IMG/VR virus record: IMGVR_UViG_3300037041_000633 | Coordinates: 1-27,198 of that record | Source of the DNA: a virus | Direction: 5' to 3' (one strand) | DNA length: 27,198 nt | In this document: positions 1-5,779 of the stretch, one piece after another | Numbering within the stretch: position 1 is the first letter of the stretch | How the letters are laid out: the number at the start of each line of letters is the position of its first letter | Program-made: the position numbers and the translations under genes | Notes under the pieces: generated by a model | Seen by the model: only the letters and a program-made list of their open reading frames with translations | What the model was told of the DNA's origin: nothing | The model's database searches: none

Positions 1-53
1 AGTATGTTTTCTACTGTGTCACCTAAGCCTATTGGATTCTTATTTAATCCCAC
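1..53 (-). CDS. Small phage protein, 3'-truncated by window edge (GTG start)
   Basis: Reading leftward from a GTG at 53-51 gives an open frame that runs off the window: (V/M)GLNKNPIGLGDTVENI. An in-frame stop lies two codons upstream (59-57), so GTG is the only usual start. It overlaps the last 10 bases of the preceding gene, in keeping with the tight packing here. The GLGDTVE- start resembles small proteins of flavobacterial phages that begin GLGDTIEKITKATGI and end in a Cys-rich motif; this is recalled by eye, not searched. The function of that family is unknown to me. Confidence 0.5.
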   Translation of the reverse strand, partial: MGLNKNPIGLGDTVENI

Positions 54-229
54 GCTTTAATAGAATTTCGTATGTGTGTGCCAAAACCTATCGAATCCAT
101 TTCACGTCTAAATTTTCTACTCTCTGTGTAGTGTATTGTCATTTGTGCTGAGAGGCTTATCATTTCCTTTTGTGCTTTACTCATTAATTTAAGGCATAAT
201 TTCGCGCGTAATTTATTAAACAATTTCAT
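44..229 (-). CDS. Small basic protein of unknown function
   Basis: A 61-residue protein, strongly basic in its first third (MKLFNKLRAKLCLKLMSKAQKE) with a charged C-terminal half. No family recognised. Its ATG overlaps the TGA of the 45-residue gene before it (ATGA, 229-226), so translation is probably coupled. An AAAAACACG element (238-246) sits 8 bases upstream of the start. No signal peptide or long hydrophobic helix is visible, so a cytoplasmic product, perhaps binding nucleic acid, is the simplest reading. Confidence 0.6.
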   Translation of the reverse strand: MKLFNKLRAKLCLKLMSKAQKEMISLSAQMTIHYTESRKFRREMDSIGFGTHIRNSIKAWD

Positions 230-363
230 TTTTTATACGTGTTTTTACAGAATGTTTCAAATCTATTGTTGCAAAAATAATTTCTCATTTTAGGCTCCAT
301 TAACCTAAACGCTCCCCAGCTTAATTTTCTTTGCCATTGGGTTAATTGTTTGCTGTATTTCAT
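226..363 (-). CDS. 45-residue basic protein, unknown function
   Basis: This frame fills an otherwise empty gap: MKYSKQLTQWQRKLSWGAFR..., ending ...FCKNTYKK. Its ATG (363-361) overlaps the TGA of the upstream membrane-protein gene, and its own TGA overlaps the ATG of the next gene, both as ATGA. Such a perfect pair of coupled junctions is unlikely unless the frame is translated. The product is rich in Lys, Arg and aromatics, with two Cys near the C terminus. No family is recognised. It is too short for a default gene-length cut-off and could be missed in automatic annotation. Confidence 0.6.
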   Translation of the reverse strand: MKYSKQLTQWQRKLSWGAFRLMEPKMRNYFCNNRFETFCKNTYKK

Positions 364-584
364 ATGAATAATCTAACTGTCCAATAAATACCTAATATAA
401 CCCCTAAGGATAGCACACGTGTAAATGAACCTGCCATCTCTTTTTGTCCTTCGAACCAGGTTGTAATCTTTGACTGTGGTAACCAAGGTAAAAATAATAA
501 CATTGCTCGGTCAATGAAGAATATTAATCCAAATATCGGAAGTAATGAGATTCCTAATGCTACTTTTAAGTTCTTTTTGTTCAT
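360..584 (-). CDS. Small membrane protein with two predicted helices
   Basis: A 74-residue protein with two hydrophobic stretches, about residues 8-34 (VALGISLLPIFGLIFFI...) and 55-73 (FTRVLSLGVILGIYWTVRLF), joined by a polar loop (PQSKITTWFEGQKEMAG). A small inner-membrane protein is likely. It is the first gene after the terminator at 606-645, so its expression depends on read-through or on a promoter in that region. An AAAACACG element (591-598) lies 6 bases before its ATG. A superinfection-exclusion role is possible for a small phage membrane protein, but nothing in the sequence proves it. Confidence 0.6.
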   Translation of the reverse strand: MNKKNLKVALGISLLPIFGLIFFIDRAMLLFLPWLPQSKITTWFEGQKEMAGSFTRVLSLGVILGIYWTVRLFI

Positions 585-605
585 AATTTTCGTGTTTTAA
601 TTGTT

Positions 606-645
606 AAAAAACGCACAAAGGTTGCATTTCTACTCCCCTCGTGCG
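606..645 (-). terminator. Rho-independent terminator / possible attenuator
   Basis: On the minus strand CGCAC-G-AGG (645-637) can pair with CCT-TT-GTGCG (621-612), leaving a loop of about 15 bases, and is followed directly by TTTTTT (611-606). It lies between the 680-943 gene and the 360-584 gene. It contains a GAGGGGAG stretch and a seven-codon ORF that ends in the T tract, so it may act as a conditional terminator. Confidence 0.6.
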
Positions 646-671
646 CTACAAAACCTAAACATCAGTCCTTG

Positions 672-679
672 CAAAGATA
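672..679 (-). promoter_or_regulatory. Candidate Bacteroidota -7 element TATCTTTG
   Basis: The minus strand reads TATCTTTG, a match to TAnnTTTG, immediately after the stop codon of the 680-943 gene. No clear TTG is found 17-23 bases upstream, which lowers confidence. If used, it would start a short leader of about 60 bases ending in the terminator at 606-645. Confidence 0.35.
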
Positions 680-943
680 TTAATTTTCTAATGAATGTCG
701 TAAAAAATAAATATAATGCAGGTGGCCTATCGTTTGTGTCTTTAATATTCCTATTTCGTGTTTTCGTAGTTCTTTTTTCAACTTCCAAATGTTGATTGAA
801 CGCTGTACGCAAATAGCTGGTATTACATCGGTCTTATACCCTATTGAATAACCTATCAGTGCTTCCGTGTTTTTCATCGTTATAATCGTTGCTATCCACT
901 CTTCGGTTGGTATTCCATTAAGATATTTAACGCATTTTTCCAC
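680..943 (-). CDS. Hypothetical protein, uncertain start
   Basis: An 87-residue frame opening with GTG (943-941); the first ATG would be residue 23 (877), giving 65 residues beginning MKNTEALIGYS. No family recognised. The sequence is mixed polar/hydrophobic with a basic stretch (WKLKKELRKHE). The upstream 26-codon frame (971-1051) is in the same reading frame, separated by one TAA at 971-973, so this could be a gene split by a stop codon. Three AAAACACG octamers (757, 866, 943) lie in or at the start of this gene. A different-frame alternative at 630-812 was considered less likely. Confidence 0.45.
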   Translation of the reverse strand: MEKCVKYLNGIPTEEWIATIITMKNTEALIGYSIGYKTDVIPAICVQRSINIWKLKKELRKHEIGILKTQTIGHLHYIYFLRHSLEN

Positions 944-970
944 GTGTTTTTTTCGAAAGATAGTTATAAT

Positions 971-1051
971 TTAAATAGTGAATAAATAAATACTAAATCC
1001 TATTGTTACCAATGCTAATAAAAATCTGATAATTGCGATGTTCTCGTTCAT
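971..1051 (-). CDS. Putative 26-residue single-helix membrane peptide
   Basis: The frame begins with ATG at 1051-1049 and encodes MNENIAIIRFLLALVTIGFS followed by six residues and TAA. Almost all of it after residue 4 is one hydrophobic helix. It starts 11 bases after the stop of the preceding gene and has the A-rich run AAAAACAGAAATT before the ATG, as real starts in this window do. It is very short, so its reality is uncertain; it may also be the N-terminal part of the 680-943 frame, which follows in the same phase after a single stop. Confidence 0.35.
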   Translation of the reverse strand: MNENIAIIRFLLALVTIGFSIYLFTI

Positions 1052-1062
1052 AATTTCTGTTT

Positions 1063-1272
1063 TTAATTTGTTTCTAAATAATTATAGTAGTTTCTCTTTC
1101 CATTACTCAGGCTCTTGTCGTTTGCTGAGTCTATTGGGTCTAAATAATAGTAAACCTTCTTCTCTATTCGTGTTTTTGTCACTTTCTTTTCGGGCTTTAA
1201 TATCCAAAATACGGCAAATACTTGCGCACAAATTACGATAAAAACTCCGATTTTAAATATTGCCAGTTTCAT
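1063..1272 (-). CDS. Small membrane-anchored protein
   Basis: A 69-residue protein with an N-terminal hydrophobic segment (about residues 4-25, IFKIGVFIVICAQVFAVFWIL) followed by a charged, Tyr-rich tail (KPEKKVTKTRIEKKVYYYLD). It reads as a single-pass inner-membrane protein, or less likely an exported protein. The ATG lies 20 bases inside the end of the upstream helix-turn-helix gene, suggesting co-translation. No family recognised. Confidence 0.55.
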   Translation of the reverse strand: MKLAIFKIGVFIVICAQVFAVFWILKPEKKVTKTRIEKKVYYYLDPIDSANDKSLSNGKRNYYNYLETN

Positions 1273-1480
1273 AATCTAAAAGATATTTGCCGATTTTCTC
1301 CAGTGTTGTTGTGTGAAGTCCTTTACTCGTGTTTTCAGCGTTTAAATAAAGCCAAATTTGATTCTGACTAAGTCCGGCATCTCGTGAAAACTTCGCTAAT
1401 GTGATATTTTCAGTAAGTAAATGAAGTTGTATCATTTCCCTTGCTAAACTATTTACTTTAGATAGTTGTTTTGCTGTCAT
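1253..1480 (-). CDS. Small helix-turn-helix DNA-binding protein
   Basis: A 75-residue protein. Residues about 26-70 read as a Cro/cI (XRE) type helix-turn-helix: ITLAKFSRDAGLSQNQIWLY with the typical A-x3-G-x5-I/V spacing, followed by a third-helix pattern TTLEKIGKYL. A role as a phage transcription regulator is plausible. It is not next to a divergent operator as a lysogeny repressor would be; it sits inside a one-direction operon, coupled by ATGA (1480-1477) to the preceding gene. AAAAACACG lies 5 bases before its ATG and again inside the gene (1328). Whether it controls phage or host genes cannot be told. Confidence 0.6.
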   Translation of the reverse strand: MTAKQLSKVNSLAREMIQLHLLTENITLAKFSRDAGLSQNQIWLYLNAENTSKGLHTTTLEKIGKYLLDYETGNI

Positions 1481-1698
1481 TCTTTCGTGTTTTTAAAGGT
1501 TTCGTTGTAGTATTCATTAAATTCTGATTTCCAATTATCATCTGTAATATCTGTATAACCATCTACTAACCAAGCATTCATTATCTGCTGCTTTTCCATT
1601 TCTTCTGCCTTATTCCAACATTCTTTATTATGTTCAAAGTGTTCTTCTGCCAAAGGTTCAGATATAAGATTTTCTAATAACCATTCTACTGCTGTCAT
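1477..1698 (-). CDS. Small acidic protein, tandem paralogue B
   Basis: A 73-residue protein starting MTAVEWLLENL. The ATG at 1698 is chosen over one 16 codons upstream because it begins one base after the stop of the preceding gene and aligns with that gene's own start. It shares the framework MTAxEWL ... EMEKQQIMNAW/F ... YYNETFK with the 1700-1885 gene, so the two are tandem duplicates. The protein is rich in Glu, Trp and Asn. The MEKQQI-NA core is familiar from many small proteins of flavobacterial phages, but I know no function. Confidence 0.65.
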   Translation of the reverse strand: MTAVEWLLENLISEPLAEEHFEHNKECWNKAEEMEKQQIMNAWLVDGYTDITDDNWKSEFNEYYNETFKNTKE

Positions 1699-1699
1699 C

Positions 1700-1885
1700 T
1701 TATTCTGATTTAAATGTTTCGTTATAGTATTGTTCAGCTTCTTCATTCCATGTAGCTACATGACCCTCATCAAAAGCATTCATTATCTGCTGCTTTTCCA
1801 TTTCTTTTGCTTGTTCAAATTCTTCAATTGTAATAATTCCTTTGTGTTCGTACATTTTATTATACAACCATTCAATTGCTGTCAT
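1700..1885 (-). CDS. Small acidic protein, tandem paralogue A
   Basis: A 61-residue protein starting MTAIEWLYNKMYE. It is the paralogue of the following gene: both begin MTA(I/V)EWL, share the block EMEKQQIMNA and end YYNETFK. This copy is shorter between the two conserved blocks. It is the first gene after the weak hairpin at 1901-1918. The function is unknown; the small size, acidity and early position would fit a protein-protein interaction factor acting on the host, which is inference only. Confidence 0.65.
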   Translation of the reverse strand: MTAIEWLYNKMYEHKGIITIEEFEQAKEMEKQQIMNAFDEGHVATWNEEAEQYYNETFKSE

Positions 1886-1900
1886 AATTTTAGTTTTAAA

Positions 1901-1918
1901 GGGAGGTTTTACGCTCCC
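1901..1918 (-). terminator. Weak hairpin after the recombination cassette
   Basis: On the minus strand GGGAG (1918-1914) pairs with CTCCC (1905-1901) around an 8-base loop, followed by TTTAAAA. The stem is short and the T run is only three, so it may reduce rather than stop transcription. It occupies most of the 40-base gap between the OB-fold gene and the paralogue pair. Confidence 0.4.
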
Positions 1919-1925
1919 ATTGTTA

Positions 1926-2267
1926 TCAAAAAGGTAAATCGTCGTTTTCTATTGTGTTTTGAATCGGAACCGTTGTAACAGCGTTATTCAAATCTAAAAC
2001 TTCCAACTTCCAACCTTCCAAAGTATTGAAACAAGTCTCAACTCCTGCTGCATTCGTCCATAAACGCCCTTTAAGATTGATTTCTATACCTATCTTATTG
2101 TTAACAGCTAAATTCTGCAAGAAGGCACACTTATCGTTTACAAATTGAATTGATAAATGTTGTTTATACAGTCCTTCATCTACTTCAAGAATAATATCTT
2201 GTTTAGTGAATTTCTCACTTTTAACCTCTTTTGTACCAATTTTGTACACTAATCCTTCAACTTTCAT
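1926..2267 (-). CDS. SSB-like OB-fold protein (DUF3127-type)
   Basis: A 113-residue protein beginning MKVEGLVYKIGTKEVKSEKF, a pattern recalled for DUF3127 proteins, which are OB-fold single-strand-binding-like proteins of Bacteroidota phages. The C terminus IENDDLPF is an acidic tip ending in Pro-Phe like the protein-recruiting tip of bacterial SSB (DDIPF). It is the third gene of a cassette with the exonuclease and the ERF annealing protein; the start ATG overlaps the stop of the exonuclease gene by four bases (2267-2264). The likely role is to coat ssDNA in phage replication and recombination and to recruit partners through the tip. Confidence 0.75.
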   Translation of the reverse strand: MKVEGLVYKIGTKEVKSEKFTKQDIILEVDEGLYKQHLSIQFVNDKCAFLQNLAVNNKIGIEINLKGRLWTNAAGVETCFNTLEGWKLEVLDLNNAVTTVPIQNTIENDDLPF

Positions 2268-2944
2268 AATCTATTTTTTAAACTATTATAATAAATACGT
2301 GCCTCTTTGACACGCTCCTTTATTTTTTCTTGTGCTGCTTCGTCTTTTTGTACAATAAATCTTTTTACTCTTAATTCGCTCGGAATATGGTCGAAATTGT
2401 GCATCTTCTGAATTACATCTCTGACCTCCAAATCCTCTTCAATCAAATTCAATTTCCAATGCTGGCGACGTATTTCATCTTCTACTATCTGTAAGGGCGT
2501 ATTCATCAAACAATACACAAGTTCGCTTGTTTCGTGTCCTGTAAGCATCATGTAACCTTGCAATTGATAGTAGTAATCCTTGTTTTTTAACGTTTCGTCA
2601 AACAAAGGAAAAGTACTACCGTTCCAACTGCATTTAATATCAGCAAGTAATGAATCCGTGTTAATGTCAGGCTCACCGGTCAACCATTCGTTGTTAAATC
2701 TCGTCTCGTTTTTCACTACAAACTCCCAACCTAACACCTCTGAGGCAAATTGTATAGCTTCGTCTTCCATCTCCAAACCTTTATCAGTATATCGGCTTGA
2801 AAACTCCTTGTAAATACCTAATTCACGCTCTTTGAATAGGTCTTGAATGTAACTCTTTGCCGTTTCTGACAATGTTTCTGACTTTGTTCGTGGATCTGTT
2901 AATAATTTACCAAGTGAACTGCATCTAAATAGTAACTCTTTCAT
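2264..2944 (-). CDS. YqaJ-type recombination exonuclease
   Basis: A 226-residue PD-(D/E)xK nuclease. The active-site block is TGEPDI (Asp93) followed by LADIKCSW (Asp102, Lys104), then the downstream YYYQLQGYM motif (Gln127), which is usual for YqaJ/lambda-exonuclease-like proteins. In this family the enzyme degrades one strand of dsDNA ends to make ssDNA for an annealing protein. It lies directly after the ERF gene (ATGA overlap at 2944-2941), matching the exonuclease-annealase pairing of phage SynExo systems. The length is normal for a compact member, and all visible catalytic residues are present. Confidence 0.85.
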   Translation of the reverse strand: MKELLFRCSSLGKLLTDPRTKSETLSETAKSYIQDLFKERELGIYKEFSSRYTDKGLEMEDEAIQFASEVLGWEFVVKNETRFNNEWLTGEPDINTDSLLADIKCSWNGSTFPLFDETLKNKDYYYQLQGYMMLTGHETSELVYCLMNTPLQIVEDEIRRQHWKLNLIEEDLEVRDVIQKMHNFDHIPSELRVKRFIVQKDEAAQEKIKERVKEARIYYNSLKNRL

Positions 2945-3537
2945 AATAATTGAAGTGCTGACTTTTGAAGGTCGGTTAATTGAAACTTAAATAAATCCTC
3001 TTTTTTCGCCTTTCCGTCATTTACTGCGATAATAGCCTTTTCAAATCGTTCATTTGATATTGGTTGTTTATTTACGTGTTTAGTTACTTCGTTAGCATCG
3101 TCATCTTGCATTGATAAACTCAATAATGACTGTAAACTGTAACGTCTAAAATACGAAATACACCCGCCTAATTTTTGAGGGTCGTTTATCTCAGGTAGTT
3201 TAATTTGACTTGTAAACTCTTTACCACTTTCAATGTCAATTATTACACTGTGCACGTGTCCATCTGCAATAGGCTGTAACAGCAGTAAACCGTGTTTATG
3301 TAAGATTGGTTCAACTACATCTAAAATAGTGTTTAAATCAGCGTATTTAGATTTGAAAAAAGGATTGTCCGCTGACTTGTTTATTTTTCCTATTTCTTGC
3401 TTAGCTAAATGCAATTTATGATAAATGCTAAGTTTAACAGTTTTTGGTAAATCAATTAAATTATCTACTTCCTTAACTGCGTTTTGTTTTGAGATATCCA
3501 AGTACTCTTCAAAACTTAATTTTTCTTCTTTACTCAT
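2941..3537 (-). CDS. erf: ERF-family single-strand annealing protein
   Basis: A 198-residue protein with the hallmark ERF block DNPFFKSKYADLNTILDVV (about residues 57-75), then PEINDPQKLGGCISYFRRYS and the acidic DDDAN. ERF proteins anneal complementary ssDNA and drive phage recombination and genome circularisation. The C-terminal 50 residues are less conserved. It is followed, with a four-base overlap, by the YqaJ exonuclease and then the OB-fold protein. A 27-base gap precedes it with the A-rich run AAAACAAAACAAG just before the ATG. Confidence 0.88.
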   Translation of the reverse strand: MSKEEKLSFEEYLDISKQNAVKEVDNLIDLPKTVKLSIYHKLHLAKQEIGKINKSADNPFFKSKYADLNTILDVVEPILHKHGLLLLQPIADGHVHSVIIDIESGKEFTSQIKLPEINDPQKLGGCISYFRRYSLQSLLSLSMQDDDANEVTKHVNKQPISNERFEKAIIAVNDGKAKKEDLFKFQLTDLQKSALQLL

Positions 3538-3564
3538 AATGACTTGTTTTGTTTTTAGAATTGA

Positions 3565-3813
3565 TTAATTAATTATTTCAAATTGATTCCACTTAATAAA
3601 TTTATGTTTGTGTCCAAATGTTGGACAATATGTCTTGCAATCGTTCAAACTTTTTTTACCTAATTGCAAAACTCTTTCTTGTCCATCATCTGAAAGAAGA
3701 AATAAAAACTTTGAAATGCTTTGTGTTTTTCTTCCTTTTTCATCGTATGTTGAAGAATATCCATTGACAATTTTCACGATTTTGAATGACTTTATTTTTT
3801 GACCGATTTCCAT
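3565..3813 (-). CDS. Hypothetical protein, first gene of a promoter-led operon
   Basis: An 82-residue protein (MEIGQKIKSFKIVKIVNGYS...), apparently mostly beta strand, with two Cys and three His in the C-terminal third (DCKTYCPTFGHKHKF). The Cys-x3-Cys-x4-His-x-His spacing might bind a metal, but this is a guess. No family recognised. It is the first gene behind the strong promoter at 3844-3873, which is almost identical to the promoter at 10739-10772, so it heads the operon that includes the recombination cassette. Confidence 0.65.
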   Translation of the reverse strand: MEIGQKIKSFKIVKIVNGYSSTYDEKGRKTQSISKFLFLLSDDGQERVLQLGKKSLNDCKTYCPTFGHKHKFIKWNQFEIIN

Positions 3814-3843
3814 AATTTATAATATTTTTTTTGTTTTGTTCTA

Positions 3844-3873
3844 CAAATATAAACTTTCTTTTTATATAAACAA
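3844..3873 (-). promoter_or_regulatory. Bacteroidota-type promoter (TTG-N19-TATATTTG)
   Basis: The minus strand has TTG at 3873-3871, 19 bases, then TATATTTG at 3851-3844, a full match to the Bacteroidota -33/-7 consensus. The whole block from TTGTTTATATAAAA through TATATTTGTA to CAAAACAAA recurs at 10739-10772. It lies between the NinG-like gene and the 3565-3813 gene. Transcription should start near 3837, giving a short A-rich leader. Confidence 0.8.
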
Positions 3874-3876
3874 CAC

Positions 3877-4413
3877 TTATTTTAATTTATTTTTATAAAT
3901 GTTGATTATTTCTTTTAGATCATCTCTTGTAAACTTCCGTGTTTTATACGCTTTTTCACGTAAAATAATAAATTCATCCGATCCAATTTCTTTTTCAAGG
4001 TTGATTCCATATTCGATTAGGTTGCCTGAAAGCTGAACGTTGCACTTGTAGCAGCAGCTAAATACGTTATTCTCATCAAAACGTACGTTGTAATGATTGT
4101 TAGCATTAAAATAGTGGGAGGCGTGAACTACTCCGTTAATCTTTTTGCCACAAGAAAAACACGGTTTCCCATTGTCACGGTTACGAATAAAGGCATTGAA
4201 TACTTGTTGAGCTATTTTTAAATAGTCCTGAACTGTTAATATATCTTTTTTTAACTTAGATTTCCTTTCGCTCCATTCCTTTGACTCGCTTTTTTTCTTT
4301 TGTTCGAGTTTTTGTAGCGCTTCAATTAGCTTACAGTCGCTGTTCCAGCAGTATTTTTCCAACGTGCTAAATCTCGGTTCAAATTTTTCAGTACAATTTT
4401 TACATTTTTTCAT
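3877..4413 (-). CDS. ninG: NinG-like recombination endonuclease
   Basis: A 178-residue protein resembling lambda NinG (Rap), a zinc-containing nuclease that cuts branched recombination intermediates. The N-terminal Cys cluster is CKNC...YCWNSDC; the core is KPCFSCGKK, VHASHYFNANNHYNVRFDENN and FSCCYKCNVQLSGNLIEYG, which keep the Cys and His residues of the family. The ATG at 4413 is preferred over one five codons earlier because it forms an ATGA overlap with the methyltransferase stop. A middle stretch rich in Lys and Glu (about 35-58) is helical. Its placement between replication and recombination genes fits a role in processing joint molecules. Confidence 0.85.
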   Translation of the reverse strand: MKKCKNCTEKFEPRFSTLEKYCWNSDCKLIEALQKLEQKKKSESKEWSERKSKLKKDILTVQDYLKIAQQVFNAFIRNRDNGKPCFSCGKKINGVVHASHYFNANNHYNVRFDENNVFSCCYKCNVQLSGNLIEYGINLEKEIGSDEFIILREKAYKTRKFTRDDLKEIINIYKNKLK

Positions 4414-5480
4414 AATTTGCTTAACCATTGTTCGTAAATATTACTTGCTATTTGTGCAGTCATAACCGGGGGTACGCTCATACCAATTAAATACACTGTT
4501 TGTATTTTCCCGAAATTATAATCTAAAGGATAAGAACCAGCCTTTTTAATTTCTAAGTCGTTAATCGGTCTTTTAATTTCATAATGCCATATACCTCTTG
4601 TTCCTCCAGGGTTTGCCGTAATTGTAGGTAAAACTCTTTTTTTATCCGACTTAGAACCATTAAAAAAACTACCTTTTTCGTGTACTGTACTAAATGAATT
4701 GCCAGGTAAGCATAGATCCCATAATTTTGACACTGCCAAATGATTTAAAGTATTAGAATCTGTTTTATCTTCAATTTCTTGAAATGGTATTTCTTTTTCG
4801 TTAAACTCCATTTCAATTTTTGGAATTTCAGTAAACATATCTTGCCAATATAAAAAATCTTTTGCCAAATCTTTACGCAAACAAATGAAAAATACCCGTT
4901 CTCTTCTTTGCGGAATGCCCATTTTTGAAGCGTCTAATAAAAAATGTTGGCAGTAATATCCAGCTTCATCAAATGCCTTGTAAATCTTTATGACATATTC
5001 TTTCGCAGCACCTAAAAGCAAACCTTTGACGTTTTCGGCTATAACTACTTTTGGCTGTAGTTCTTTGGCTAAATCAATAAAGTCAAAAAACAGCGTGTCT
5101 AATACTTGTTCGGCTTGTCCTTCCCTGAATTTCTTCTCTTTGCCCCAGTCTTTTTCTCTATTTCCTGCCATTGAAAAGCTGCTACAAGGTGGTGAACCGT
5201 CTAAAATGTCTAATTCGTAAAGTTCTTTAGGTAGGTCTTTTCGTTTGGCAAAAGTTGTAATACTTTCAAGAAATGAAAATTTTGGTTTATGGTTTTCTTT
5301 GTATACCTCAATCATTTTCTTATCAATGTCATTGTGTCCAATTACATCAAATCCTGCAAGTTTATAGCCCATAGTAGAACCACCTCCACAAGCAAAGCAA
5401 CTAAATACTTTACCTTTATCTTTTGTAAAAACTGCATCTTTTAAAGTCCAGTTGTAATTAAATTTATGTTCTGTTTTCAT
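4410..5480 (-). CDS. dcm: DNA (cytosine-5) methyltransferase
   Basis: A 356-residue C5 methyltransferase. Motif I is FSCFACGGGSTMGYKLAGF (about 26-44, binds SAM), motif IV is DGSPPCSSFS with the catalytic Cys99, motif VI is AENVKG (Glu149), motif VIII is QRRERVFFI (191-199), motif IX is near TITANPGG (286-293), and a C-terminal motif X-like SVPPVMTAQIASNIY ends the protein. The region between VIII and IX (about 200-285) is the target-recognition part; the sequence specificity cannot be read from it. No partner restriction gene is nearby, so it is probably an orphan enzyme protecting phage DNA or marking it. It is coupled by ATGA at both ends. Confidence 0.92.
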   Translation of the reverse strand: MKTEHKFNYNWTLKDAVFTKDKGKVFSCFACGGGSTMGYKLAGFDVIGHNDIDKKMIEVYKENHKPKFSFLESITTFAKRKDLPKELYELDILDGSPPCSSFSMAGNREKDWGKEKKFREGQAEQVLDTLFFDFIDLAKELQPKVVIAENVKGLLLGAAKEYVIKIYKAFDEAGYYCQHFLLDASKMGIPQRRERVFFICLRKDLAKDFLYWQDMFTEIPKIEMEFNEKEIPFQEIEDKTDSNTLNHLAVSKLWDLCLPGNSFSTVHEKGSFFNGSKSDKKRVLPTITANPGGTRGIWHYEIKRPINDLEIKKAGSYPLDYNFGKIQTVYLIGMSVPPVMTAQIASNIYEQWLSKL

Positions 5481-5770
5481 ATTCCATTTATTAAATTAGC
5501 ATTCATTTCCTTTAGTTTCTCAATCTCAAATCTAAGCTCCATATTTTCTTTATGGAAGTTAAAATTCATCTTTTGCAACGTGTCAAACTCCTTGCTTTGC
5601 TGTTTAAAGATTAAAAATGTCTCGTTCATTTGTCGCAAGTGCTTTTCCATTCCTTGAATAAATACTTTTCGCTCTGGGTTCTTTTCCCTTAGTTCACTAA
5701 CTGTAAATTTCAAAGATTCGATTATCGCAAGTATATTTGTTTGTGCGTTTATTACTTCTAAATAGTCCAT
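5477..5770 (-). CDS. Coiled-coil protein of unknown function
   Basis: A 97-residue, almost wholly helical protein. Hydrophobic residues recur in heptads, for example FNFHKENMELRFEIEKLKEM near the C terminus. No known family. It sits between the helicase and the methyltransferase and its TGA overlaps the methyltransferase ATG, so it may be an accessory subunit to either, though only the position suggests this. Confidence 0.6.
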   Translation of the reverse strand: MDYLEVINAQTNILAIIESLKFTVSELREKNPERKVFIQGMEKHLRQMNETFLIFKQQSKEFDTLQKMNFNFHKENMELRFEIEKLKEMNANLINGI

Positions 5771-5779
5771 AATTTTAAG

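Noticed and set aside
630-812. 60-codon minus-strand frame overlapping the 680-943 gene
   Set aside because: It crosses the -7 element and the terminator hairpin and has no coupled start; only its last ten codons are discussed, as a possible leader peptide.
1253-1480. Lysogeny repressor
   Set aside because: The protein is HTH-like but there is no divergent gene pair, operator set, or integrase in the window, so a lysogeny switch cannot be claimed.
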